The position numbers were made by a program, and so were the translations under genes. The notes beneath the pieces were generated by a model, which did no database searches, was not told where the DNA came from, and worked only from the letters and a program-made list of their open reading frames with translations. A DNA stretch of 64,000 nucleotides from Fabrea salina (taxonomy: Eukaryota > Ciliophora > Heterotrichea > Heterotrichida > Fabreidae), in contig JALIHJ010000043.1 in the NCBI GenBank assembly GCA_022984795.1, forward strand, positions 124,001 through 188,000, read 5' to 3'. Numbering within the stretch: the stretch's first letter is position 1; the number at the start of each line of letters is the position of its first letter. Below are positions 8,434 to 16,261 of this stretch, in pieces.

Positions 8434-9477
8434 TTAAGGATTAGAGTTGAGTCTAGCAAGGAAGTCCGACTTAACCACAATAGTCCCTAAGTCAGTTGAA
8501 AAAGCTATTTTAGAGTCCCAAACACACAAGTAGTAAGGGTATCCCATAGCAAAGTACTGCATTCTTTGGTAATTAGGAGTAAGGGCTTCTAAGTCTTTGA
8601 TCCTAATGACTTCAGCTAGGCCTTGGTAGTCCCAAATGCATATGGACCCTTCAGTTTGAGCTGTAATCACAACAAACTTGCTAATACCTAAGTTTTGCTC
8701 AAAGATCCCTTCTTGTTCGTTAGTGTTATCTGCAGGGTCTCTAGTAAAGTAAAAGTTAATAGCCACTATGTCACTTTTCACAGAGCCGAAAAAGTTCCTT
8801 TCTACTCCGTTTGTAATGTCAAAAATCCTGATTTTTCTGTAGTTTTGAACTATTAAAAGCGAATCAGGCAGTAGTTTAACTTGAGTTATGTGTCCAAATG
8901 ACTTAGAAAACGTCACAGCTTCTTTGACTTCTCTAGAACTAAAGTCAAAGCACTTAAAAACCTTAGACATGTCAGGACCCCACTCCATCCAAAGTAGTTT
9001 GTTGCCGTCAAAGTCATAAGGCACTGAATGCTCAGGCAGCAAAGGAATTTCGTAACTCATTTTAACCTGACTTGGAATGTGAGTTAAAAACACCGGTGTG
9101 TGTTCTCCTACAACAGCACCTAGTTTGACCAAGCACACCAGTTCATCGTGCATAAGGACTTGCGTGGTTTGGCAGGTTTCATTAGAGTGGTTGGGCTCAT
9201 GGTAAACTAGGTGTCTTTGAGCTTCTGAGTTTTCTGGATTAACTAGAGCCATGCAGTAGTGGTCCCCCACAGCTACATAAAGAACATTTTCCGAAGAAAT
9301 AAAAACTCCTCTAATGCACTCTTCGCTAAACTCAGCTATAACTTGTTCTTGCCTTGTTTCCAAGTCGTAATAAAGGATTCTGCCCAAAGCTGTTCCGTAA
9401 ATTAAACTACTTTTCCGCATACTTAAAGCCAGCACTGGGTCTGCAAACCTTATGTCTACAAAGGCTTCTAAACTCAT
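8434..9477 (-). CDS. WD-like beta-propeller protein, unknown function
   Basis: A 347-aa protein with recurring beta-propeller blades: SLIYGTALGRILYYDLET, SLLIVQNYRKIRIFDITN, FVVITAQTEGSICIWDYQG, SKIAFSTDLGTIVV. The WD signatures are weak, and I cannot place it in a named family. Its ATG is 5 nt from the stop of the PIH gene on the same strand. No signal peptide or other domain is seen. A cytosolic scaffold is the default inference for such proteins. Confidence 0.6.
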   Translation of the reverse strand: MSLEAFVDIRFADPVLALSMRKSSLIYGTALGRILYYDLETRQEQVIAEFSEECIRGVFISSENVLYVAVGDHYCMALVNPENSEAQRHLVYHEPNHSNETCQTTQVLMHDELVCLVKLGAVVGEHTPVFLTHIPSQVKMSYEIPLLPEHSVPYDFDGNKLLWMEWGPDMSKVFKCFDFSSREVKEAVTFSKSFGHITQVKLLPDSLLIVQNYRKIRIFDITNGVERNFFGSVKSDIVAINFYFTRDPADNTNEQEGIFEQNLGISKFVVITAQTEGSICIWDYQGLAEVIRIKDLEALTPNYQRMQYFAMGYPYYLCVWDSKIAFSTDLGTIVVKSDFLARLNSNP

Positions 9478-9482
9478 TTATA

Positions 9483-10545
9483 TTAGGTTTTGTTTAGGGT
9501 TACTTCTAGTTTTTTAGACTTTTTCAACCACTTCGCTTTGGCATTTGGATCTACTGAAAAGCTTGTGAAGTTCATGAAGAGTGACTTAGAACTTGACTCG
9601 AGTTTCAAAGACTTGCGTGAAACTTGTAGGTCGAGGTTCTTCATAGAAGTTTCTTCAGGCAAACTCACCAGAACCTTTACAAACTTGGTTTCTTCTGCAA
9701 ACTCAAACTCGGCTTGGGGCTTAGGACCCAACTCTAAGGAGTAACTTTGTATTTCCTAAGTAAAAATAACCTGGATTAAAGGTTTTTCAGATGGTTTTTC
9801 GTTGACCCCAGGTATTTGGATTTGGCCTTTGTCAAAGGCGTCTTTCATTTCCTATTGGTGAGTTACTTCTAATATACTTTTGGTACTCTTCTGGGTCAGC
9901 AGCCACTTCAAGGTAGTGGCCAGGAGGTTCTTTTTCTCCTTGGGGTCCTTTATAGCTGTCATCGAAGTATAAAAACTCGCCTGAATCAAATAGCAGTTGG
10001 ATGTTTTCTTTCGCACACAGCCTTTTAAGTATACTTGAAGTTGCATGGGCTTTAAGTCTTAAGTCTCTGTTAGCCTGTTCTACTACTGCTGAGTGCACGT
10101 GTGCATCAAAGTACCAGTTTGGCTTTTTCCGGTCTTCTTTTTTAACTTTTTTCTGAGAAAAACTAGCAGGGATGTGTGCCCACTCTTCAACGTTAGCTAG
10201 ACTAGCTGGGTTCTTATCAGACTTAAGGGGTCCTAAAACACTAGATAGATCTTACTTTGTGTTGTGCACTACGTTTATGATAACTACTTCTTTCTTTTTA
10301 GGTGTGTAAGTTTTAACGGAGTAGCCTACTCTAGAATAAACAGCAGACTTAGAAGAAGAGCTTTTGAACTCTTCAACCCCTTGTTTGAGGTTTTTCTCAA
10401 TGAAATTTTTGTATTCTTCTGGGTTGTTTTCTGACATCTCATCAAGCATGTTCCAAAAATCTTTAAGTTGCTGCTGTGTTCTAGGGTCGTTTGCTAGTTC
10501 TTCTGAAATGTTGTCCATTTGGCTCAGAATCGAAAAGGCTTCCAT
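9483..10545 (-). CDS. PIH1-CS domain protein (dynein/R2TP-type assembly factor), split by introns
   Basis: Three open segments join into one PIH1-family gene. The 5' segment (from ATG 10543-10545) holds the N-terminal helix and the start of the PIH domain (KKKEVVIINVVHN). The middle segment ends near ADPEEYQKYIR. The 3' segment begins with KGQIQIPG and carries a CS/p23-like beta domain (FEFAEETKFVKVLVSLP to LEVTLNKT). Introns at 10241-10255 (phase 2) and 9756-9770 (phase 0) join them cleanly. The join near 9852-9866 needs 16 nt removed but shows a 15-nt GT-AG, so it is unresolved. With 16 nt removed the protein is 338 aa. PIH proteins help Hsp90 and R2TP fold axonemal dyneins and other complexes; which paralogue this is remains open. 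Confidence 0.75.
9756..9770 (-). other. 15-nt intron in PIH gene (phase 0)
   Basis: The coding strand reads GTTATTTTTACTTAG, with A at position 10 and an in-frame TAG at its end. Removal joins EKPLIQ to EIQSYSLEL, the lead-in to the CS domain. The 5' end is GTT rather than GTA. Confidence 0.82.
9852..9866 (-). other. Probable intron in PIH gene with unresolved length (15 versus 16 nt)
   Basis: The coding strand reads GTAACTCACCAATAG. A splice site is expected here because the frame ends soon after and the CS-domain frame starts just downstream, but the two frames differ by one base. Only a 16-nt removal (or a one-base assembly error) joins them. The A at position 11 would suit a 16-nt intron. 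Confidence 0.5.
10241..10255 (-). other. 15-nt intron in PIH gene (phase 2)
   Basis: On the coding strand this reads GTAAGATCTATCTAG, with A at position 10. Without removal the frame stops at TAA inside it. Removal joins VVHN directly to VLGPL in the same PIH domain. Confidence 0.88.
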
Positions 10546-10554
10546 AATAATATA
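10546..10554. promoter_or_regulatory. 9-bp divergent spacer between PIH and PP1-docking genes
   Basis: Only nine A/T bases separate the two outward-facing ATG codons. Any core promoter elements and 5' UTRs for both genes must fit here or overlap the neighbouring coding sequence. Confidence 0.5.
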
Positions 10555-10719
10555 ATGGAACCCAAACCCATTCTAGCAAAGTCCAAATCCCACAGAAGAA
10601 AAAGAGTATCCTTCCAGGACGAAACTTTTGACCACATAGCTCAAGTTATCGAAATTGAGAGTTACAAAAAGTACAATGCCCAGTCTTACTACACCTGCAC
10701 AGACTGTGCTATGCTATAA
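10555..10719 (+). CDS. 54-aa protein with RVxF protein-phosphatase-1 docking motif
   Basis: The ATG at 10555 follows the AT spacer; the open frame extends further upstream but would overlap the PIH gene start. The 54-aa product has a basic stretch leading into KRVSFQDET, a textbook RVxF docking motif for PP1 preceded by basic and followed by acidic residues. A conserved-looking patch follows (VIEIESYKKYN), then CTDC near the end. Small PP1 regulators often have just this layout, so a PP1 inhibitor or targeting subunit is inferred. It is short and lacks a folded domain, so the family is not certain. Confidence 0.6.
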   Translation: MEPKPILAKSKSHRRKRVSFQDETFDHIAQVIEIESYKKYNAQSYYTCTDCAML

Positions 10720-10749
10720 CTTATTTAACCATTTAAATACCTTAAATAA

Positions 10750-11796
10750 ATGATAAGGCAATTCGCAAGCAAGCGGCCTCCTCTCCAAGCCTCAAATCGC
10801 TTGACCGAGCAAAGGTCACGTTTCCAAGGGTACACGCAGTCCAGTCAAAACTTGTACCAGCCCAAAAAAATATCCAAACTCCAAGACTTAGTCAAAACCT
10901 ACACAATGAATCCAAATGTTTCTCTTTCGAACTCAGTCAAAAAACTAGCCAAAAGAGACGAGGAGTTCAACCGCTTCCTCAAAAACTTCAAAACTGACCA
11001 AGAGCCTGAGTGGTCTTCTATCACAGAGTGCCGAACTCCCCAAGAAATCATGCACTTCGCAGAAGACCTTAAAAAGTCAGAAGAAGAAAGACTAGCTGAA
11101 CTCCACATGCAAGAAAAGATCCGCAAACTGCAAATTGGGAACAAATTTAAGTTCGAATTAGAAGGAACTTTAGAACAGGATGCGAACATAAATGAAGACG
11201 AAGAAGACGAAGAAGATAATATCATTGACTCTCAAAAAGTCTCAAGTTACTTTTTAAGGGACAAAGAATGCTTTGACTCCTCTGACTTTCACATCATGTT
11301 TTTGGATGCTGACACTGTGACCAACGTAACTACTCTTAACCGAGTGAGTTCAAGAAGGGTGCTTCTTTACATGGGCAACATGGACGGAATAATTGCTTAT
11401 GGGAAAGGCTACGGAAACGACTACGCAGACGCTTATGAGTGTGCGGTTAAAAACTGCAAAAAGAACCTTATAGCGATACCTCTGGACCACTACTACACAA
11501 ACCCTACTTTTCTCACAGGGAGTTACAACAACTGCAAGGTAGAAATATTCCCTGCAAGGTCTTGCGACTACTGGGGCTACCCTTTGTGGCACGACTTGCT
11601 GGTGCTGGCTGGACTAAGTCACTTCAGGTTCCGAGTAGTTACTAAAAGCAAAAACATCTACCCCATAGTATACTCCTTCTTCAATGCTTTGATCAAAAAC
11701 AAGACCCCCAAGATGGTAGCTGAAGCTACTGGAAAGAAAATCTACGAAATTTCTTACGGAATATCTTTGAACCGCACCGACCCTAGCGTTCTCTAA
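10750..11796 (+). CDS. Mitochondrial small-subunit ribosomal protein uS5m (divergent)
   Basis: The 348-aa protein has a long N-terminal extension with an acidic run (about 140-158), then the C-terminal fold of uS5. The evidence is RVLLYMGNMDGIIAYGKGYG with ADAYECAVKNCKKNLIAIPL, matching the G-x-G-K-A-x-E...A...A...KN pattern, and KVEIFPARSCDYWGYPLWHD, LVLAGLSHFRFRVVTKSKN, matching the L-PA-G-G...L-AG-....-G-S-N end. Divergence and length suit a ciliate mitochondrial ribosome rather than cytosolic uS5. The start ATG at 10750 is AT-flanked. The transit peptide (basic, FASKRPP) is plausible. Confidence 0.72.
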   Translation: MIRQFASKRPPLQASNRLTEQRSRFQGYTQSSQNLYQPKKISKLQDLVKTYTMNPNVSLSNSVKKLAKRDEEFNRFLKNFKTDQEPEWSSITECRTPQEIMHFAEDLKKSEEERLAELHMQEKIRKLQIGNKFKFELEGTLEQDANINEDEEDEEDNIIDSQKVSSYFLRDKECFDSSDFHIMFLDADTVTNVTTLNRVSSRRVLLYMGNMDGIIAYGKGYGNDYADAYECAVKNCKKNLIAIPLDHYYTNPTFLTGSYNNCKVEIFPARSCDYWGYPLWHDLLVLAGLSHFRFRVVTKSKNIYPIVYSFFNALIKNKTPKMVAEATGKKIYEISYGISLNRTDPSVL

Positions 11797-11813
11797 GCAA
11801 CCTAAGTAATAAT

Positions 11814-13244
11814 ATGGGAAGAAATAAGAACAGGCATTCTAAAGACAAGCTTTACGTCACGGTCACTGAGCACAGACGAGAAAAGGGATGCAAAGCCCCT
11901 GGTGCTTCTAAAACTAAGTTTGCCAAGCTGCCTTTTTACTGCTGTTCTTTGAGTTTAGCACCGTTTACGAACCCAGTTTGTACTTCTGATGGTATGATTT
12001 TTGACCTTCTACACATACTGCCCTACATCAAAAAGTACAAAAAGAACCCTGTCACAGGAACACAGCTTTCTTCTAAAGACCTAATCAAACTGAACTTCTT
12101 CAAAAACTCCGAAGAACAGTACCACTGCCCAGTGACTTACAAAGTATTCACTGAAACTTCTAAAATAGTTGCAGTCAAACCCACAGGCAATGTGTATAGT
12201 TTCGAAGCTGTTAACCAACTCTGCATAAAACCCCAGGTTTACAAAGACTTACTTAGTGGGCAAGAGTTTTCCCCTGGAGACTTAATCACTCTCCAAGACC
12301 CTTCAGCTCCCAAAAACGTGATGTCTTTCCAACACATGAAAAAGCAACCCAAAAGCACTCAACAAGTCGAAGAAAAGCAGGAAGAAACTAAACTAAAACA
12401 CAGCACACACACTTCTGGACTGACTGCAGCTTCTTTTACGTCCACTTCTATTGACCCTAAGCCTAAAAACGAACTGAGACAACTCTCAGAACACGAAATC
12501 AGAAAAGAGTACTACAACCTAGTTAACCAAAACAACGACGAAGGACTGGCTAAACTAACTACGAGTCATGGAGTTTTGAAGTTCAATTTATTTTGTGCTG
12601 AGTGTCCTATGGCCTGTGAAAACTTTTTGGAGCTTTGTGAAGAAAATTACTATGAAGGCACTGTATTCCATAGAAGCATTCCTGGCTTTATACTTCAGGG
12701 AGGCGACCCTTCTGCTACAGGAACTGGAGGCAAAAACATCTTCGGAACCAAGTACTTTCCTGACGAGTTCAGTCCTAACCTCAGACACGCCAAAAGAGGA
12801 ATGCTGAGCATGGCTAATTCAGGACCTAACACTAACAAGTCGCAGTTTTTCATAACTTACAGAGCAGCTCCTCACTTGGACAACAAACACTCGGTTTTTG
12901 GAGAACTGGTCCAGGGAAAAGACACTTTGGAAGTGATTGAAAGTTTAAGTACAGACAAGCAAGACAGAATCAAAGGCACCTACGTCCAAATACTGTCTTG
13001 TGAAGCTGAAAAGAACCCTTTTAGAGAACGCAGACAAGAGTTTCTAGACAAACAAGAAGGAAAAACTCTTATGAAAGAAGAAGACTGGCTAGAGATTCCC
13101 AAACCGTTATGCCTGCCTGAAGCTAAAAGCTCAGGAGTAGGCAAGTACCTAGGGAACTCGGGAGGAGGACTTCCGGAAGGACTCTTTGCTGAGTACGACT
13201 CAGTAAAGAAGTCCAGAAAGCACTTTGACTTTAATAATTGGTAA
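11814..13244 (+). CDS. PPIL2: PPIL2-type U-box cyclophilin
   Basis: A 476-aa protein whose N-terminus (MGRNKNRHSKDKLYVT) and U-box region (about 35-105) match PPIL2/CYC4. A second U-box-like segment follows (YHCPVTYKVFTE). Residues about 240-400 form the cyclophilin domain: FHRSIPGFILQGGDP, MANSGPNTNKSQFFITY and LDNKHSVFGEL hold the Arg, Phe and Gln of the active site. The typical GVGKY patch lies in the C-terminal tail. Known roles are peptidyl-prolyl isomerase activity, U-box ubiquitin ligase activity and association with the spliceosome. The human Trp in the drug-binding pocket (W121 of CypA) is His here (LDNKH), as in PPIL2-like proteins. Confidence 0.93.
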   Translation: MGRNKNRHSKDKLYVTVTEHRREKGCKAPGASKTKFAKLPFYCCSLSLAPFTNPVCTSDGMIFDLLHILPYIKKYKKNPVTGTQLSSKDLIKLNFFKNSEEQYHCPVTYKVFTETSKIVAVKPTGNVYSFEAVNQLCIKPQVYKDLLSGQEFSPGDLITLQDPSAPKNVMSFQHMKKQPKSTQQVEEKQEETKLKHSTHTSGLTAASFTSTSIDPKPKNELRQLSEHEIRKEYYNLVNQNNDEGLAKLTTSHGVLKFNLFCAECPMACENFLELCEENYYEGTVFHRSIPGFILQGGDPSATGTGGKNIFGTKYFPDEFSPNLRHAKRGMLSMANSGPNTNKSQFFITYRAAPHLDNKHSVFGELVQGKDTLEVIESLSTDKQDRIKGTYVQILSCEAEKNPFRERRQEFLDKQEGKTLMKEEDWLEIPKPLCLPEAKSSGVGKYLGNSGGGLPEGLFAEYDSVKKSRKHFDFNNW

Positions 13245-13250
13245 TTCAAA

Positions 13251-14591
13251 ATGAACCCTTTTTCACTCCCAAACAACGACCCAGAACTGTACCACCAAAG
13301 AGAATACGAAAGAATAGAAGAAGAAAGGCTCAGACAGGAACTTAGACAAATTCCCATCGAAGAAAGACACCTAGCAATAGCTGAACCCACCGTTCTTTCG
13401 CAAATTAAAGACTTCGACTCAACGCCTAGCTTGCCTCCTATTGAAAAACCCAAAGCGAACTACTCTTCTAAAAAAGAAACTATTAGAGAGTTCATCCAAA
13501 GGAAACGCGAAATACTTCTAGTCAAAAAAAACATTCAAAACAAAAAAGAAAGAACTAAGTACCTAGACCAAATCATCAAAGCCGAAGAAGAAACCCACAA
13601 AAACAACGTAAGGATGCTCGAAGACAACGTAGGCCGAGTTGACAGGTACGAAGAACAACTCAAACACGAAGCTGAAAGACGCACTGCCGTTGCTGAACAA
13701 AAAAACAAAACAAGGATTGAAAAACAACACCAAATCAACAACTTAGTAGAACAAATTCAACTCAAAAAGTCAAAGACCGATAGACTTAGTGAAGAAATGA
13801 AAACTCTAGAGCAGTACAAGCAGTTCGTGGACGAAATAATTCCTTCTGAGGATCACGAAGAAGATCCTGGAAGCACCTACATCACTGAAGCCCAAAGCAA
13901 AGCATTCGCCAAAACACCTGCTCAGTTCTTAGAAGCGATCAGTGCTTTTGAAGAAAACAACCTGTTCCTCATAGAGAACTCGCAAGAAGCCGAACAAGAA
14001 CTCGAAGCCCTTAAACTCCAAAACCAAAACGCCTTAGAAGAAGTCAACAAAAAACTCACAGAAATCTCCAACAAAATCATAACTATCAAGCAACAAAAAC
14101 AAACCCTTGAAAGCAAAAGAAAAGAACTCAGCACTGACAAAGAAGAAGAAGAAGAAGTCGCAAAAGAAACTATGATGCTCATACACAGCCAACTGTGCAG
14201 GATCTACGAAGACTTAGGAGGAGACAGCTCCAACAACCCTTCTCCTCTCGAGATGCTTGAAACCATCGAAGCCACTTTAGAAAGTTACCTAAAGAAAAGA
14301 GCCACTCTTGACTTAGAAACCCTTAAAAAACTCGAAAGAGAAATAGACAAAAAAAGACGCCACGAAAACGTGGTCTTAGAACAACAACGCAAAGAAAAAG
14401 CACGCCAAGAAATGAACGAAAAAATCGAAAAACGCAAACAAAGAGTAGTCAAAAAAACCGGAAGGCCCAACATGACCCGGTCCAAACTGCCTGAGAAGCA
14501 AAAAGTAGTTGTGAAGCCTGTGGAACCTCAAGAAGTTAAGGACTGGAGAGAGTTCCTTGAAGAAGAAAAACCTGAGCTAAACACTTATTAG
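13251..14591 (+). CDS. CFAP100/CCDC37-like axonemal coiled-coil protein (DUF4200)
   Basis: The 446-aa protein starts with MNPFSLPNNDPELYHQREYE, which resembles the NPF...D-FLLR-ER start of CFAP100. It then has a long coiled coil whose first part (IREFIQRKREILLVKKNIQ, then ERTKYLDQIIKAEEE, to LEQYKQFVDEIIP at about 80-200) matches the DUF4200 domain of CFAP100/CFAP73/CCDC38. CFAP100 and CFAP73 form the MIA complex that helps regulate inner-arm dynein I1. A second coiled coil and a basic C-terminus follow. Other DUF4200 members are the alternative. Its TAG stop overlaps the stop of the opposite gene. Confidence 0.65.
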   Translation: MNPFSLPNNDPELYHQREYERIEEERLRQELRQIPIEERHLAIAEPTVLSQIKDFDSTPSLPPIEKPKANYSSKKETIREFIQRKREILLVKKNIQNKKERTKYLDQIIKAEEETHKNNVRMLEDNVGRVDRYEEQLKHEAERRTAVAEQKNKTRIEKQHQINNLVEQIQLKKSKTDRLSEEMKTLEQYKQFVDEIIPSEDHEEDPGSTYITEAQSKAFAKTPAQFLEAISAFEENNLFLIENSQEAEQELEALKLQNQNALEEVNKKLTEISNKIITIKQQKQTLESKRKELSTDKEEEEEVAKETMMLIHSQLCRIYEDLGGDSSNNPSPLEMLETIEATLESYLKKRATLDLETLKKLEREIDKKRRHENVVLEQQRKEKARQEMNEKIEKRKQRVVKKTGRPNMTRSKLPEKQKVVVKPVEPQEVKDWREFLEEEKPELNTY

Positions 14592-15139
14592 CTGTAATTA
14601 AACATGTAATGGAACCACCCTGAGTAAGTGTAAATCATCCACTGGTAGTAGTTGATCATCATCTGAACATATTCTGGTAAAAGATGGGGCGGGTTTTTCT
14701 GTTTTTGTTCTTTGGTTACTTTTTTCTTGGCTTGGAAATACACTCTTACTTTCTGAAGTTTTTCAGTGCAAATATCACCATCTTTCAGAAGTTTCCATTC
14801 TAAGTAAAGCTTACTTTGTTTTTTAGTGTCGAAGTAAACAACTTTGAAGCTGTTTTTAAAGTTAATGCCTACTTTCCTGATGGCTCTTTTTATCAGGTTT
14901 ATGGGCTTAATTGTGGACTGGGCGTAAAAAAAACTATCGAATTTGACCTTTTTTGTAAAGGTGTGGTTGACTTTGCAGGAAACTTTTATGTCTGCTTTTG
15001 GTGTTTTTGGCTTTGTTTGGTACATCAAGAAGGTGCTTGGTTTCTTCCTTTGGCGTTTTGAGTATCTTTTTCCGGTAAGGTCTTCTTTGGTGTTTTCTGA
15101 GTCATTCATATTTATCATTATTTGAAATATCCAATTCAT
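14588..15139 (-). CDS. Unknown basic protein
   Basis: The frame from ATG 15137-15139 gives 183 aa; the internal ATG at 15107-15109 (MNDSENTKED) would give 173 aa and may be the true start. A basic cluster (KRYSKRQRKKPS) resembles a nuclear localisation signal. The middle is rich in Lys, Phe and Val. The last 30 residues are rich in Tyr, Trp and Met. No known domain is recognised. It is convergent with the CFAP100-like gene, their stop codons sharing 4 nt. Confidence 0.55.
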   Translation of the reverse strand: MNWIFQIMINMNDSENTKEDLTGKRYSKRQRKKPSTFLMYQTKPKTPKADIKVSCKVNHTFTKKVKFDSFFYAQSTIKPINLIKRAIRKVGINFKNSFKVVYFDTKKQSKLYLEWKLLKDGDICTEKLQKVRVYFQAKKKVTKEQKQKNPPHLLPEYVQMMINYYQWMIYTYSGWFHYMFNYS

Positions 15140-15219
15140 GTTTTATTAGGTTGTAGGAAGTACTTGTTTTGGTTGCAACATTAATATCAGAAGCACTAAG
15201 TTCTGACTTGCAAATAAAA

Positions 15220-15765
15220 ATGAACTGGTACTCAACTATTTGGTATTGGTATTGCTGGGTTTCTTTCATTCCTATGCTGGCTTGCTTAGTGCACAGGTTG
15301 AGGAACCAAGACTACTACTATAACTACCAAATTGCTCCTAAAAGCTATAAAATAGATTACTGGTTTCAGTTGATGTTAGTGCCTATGATCGCTTACTACA
15401 TAATAGACGCCACCTACTTAGTAGCACAGCATCAGAACATGGACTCCTGCAACTTTGGGTTCCTGTTTCACCATTTAGTTACACTTGTAGGGTCCAAAAC
15501 CATTCTTACAATCCCTCACTTCCCATGGTTCTTAATTGCTCCTTTTACACTTCACAACTTGTTAGTGATGCTGCCTTACCAAACCTGGCTGAACTACTTA
15601 TACTTGGTAGCTTTGTTGATGCACCTTTACGGAATGCTTCAGGAACCGTGGATCAAAATGGCTAGCTACCGATTGATCCTTTATGTAGGACTAGGCATAA
15701 CTGCTGGACCAGTTGTTGTGCTGTGGTGGTTTGAGTGCAAAAACGACATGGAAAACGTAATGTAA
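15220..15765 (+). CDS. Multi-pass membrane protein, possibly TLC-like
   Basis: The first ATG of the frame is at 15220 (the frame upstream has no ATG), giving 181 aa. About six hydrophobic segments are visible (residues roughly 4-25, 50-72, 82-96, 102-122, 128-146, 153-173). FGFLFHHLVTLVGSK resembles the His-containing segment of TLC domains (TRAM/LAG1/CLN8), but the match is weak. The function, perhaps lipid-related, is inference. A stretch of about 80 nt upstream (15140-15219) is the divergent spacer and holds no gene I can see. Only 5 nt separate its stop from the TrmL gene. Confidence 0.55.
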   Translation: MNWYSTIWYWYCWVSFIPMLACLVHRLRNQDYYYNYQIAPKSYKIDYWFQLMLVPMIAYYIIDATYLVAQHQNMDSCNFGFLFHHLVTLVGSKTILTIPHFPWFLIAPFTLHNLLVMLPYQTWLNYLYLVALLMHLYGMLQEPWIKMASYRLILYVGLGITAGPVVVLWWFECKNDMENVM

Positions 15766-15770
15766 TAACT

Positions 15771-16232
15771 ATGAAAATAAATGTTGTTTTAGTTTACCCA
15801 CAGATTCCACCCAACACAGGAAGTATTGCCCGGACTTGTGCAGCAACTGGGGCCTTTCTCCACTTAGTTAAGCCCCTAGGGTTTGAAGTCTCTGATAATA
15901 GACTGAGGAGGGCAGGAATAGACTACTGGACACACGTGAACATACTAATTCACGAGTCGTGGGAGCATTTTTTAGACTACAGAAAAGCCCAAGAAGGCAG
16001 GCTAGTTTCTTTCAGCCCTGCTGGAGTTGTGAACTGCTTTAAGTTTAAGTTCCAAGAAGGTGACTACTTAGTCCACGGAAGAGAAGCTGACGGGCTTCCA
16101 CAAAGTATTTTGAGTCAGTCAGACTGTATTTTGCACGTTCCTATGTTTTCTCCTGCAGTTAGAAGTTTAAACCTTGCTTCAACAGCAACTTTAACTATTT
16201 ACGAGGCCATTAGGCAAGTTTACTTATGTTAA
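15771..16232 (+). CDS. TrmL-like tRNA (Nm34) 2'-O-methyltransferase, SPOUT family
   Basis: The ATG at 15771 gives 153 aa, close to bacterial TrmL (about 157). All three SPOUT motifs are present: VLVYPQIPPNTGSIARTC at the N-terminus, YLVHGREADGLP in the middle, and the knot end VPMFSPAVRSLNLASTATL. In bacteria TrmL methylates the wobble base 34 of tRNA-Leu. The gene sits 5 nt after the membrane-protein gene. The resemblance to a bacterial enzyme suggests organelle-derived or transferred ancestry, but the base composition looks like the neighbours'. No clear transit peptide is present. Confidence 0.82.
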   Translation: MKINVVLVYPQIPPNTGSIARTCAATGAFLHLVKPLGFEVSDNRLRRAGIDYWTHVNILIHESWEHFLDYRKAQEGRLVSFSPAGVVNCFKFKFQEGDYLVHGREADGLPQSILSQSDCILHVPMFSPAVRSLNLASTATLTIYEAIRQVYLC

Positions 16233-16261
16233 GTGTCAATTTTGAACATAATAATTGTTAA

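Noticed and set aside
8820-9477. Idea that the beta-propeller gene and the PIH gene form a single fusion
   Set aside because: A stop, a 5-nt AT spacer and a fresh ATG lie between them, and no splice-like sequence joins the frames.
13137-13152. GTAGGCAAGTACCTAG, a 16-nt GT-AG in the PPIL2 gene
   Set aside because: It encodes VGKYL, part of the conserved GVGKY patch in the C-terminal tail.
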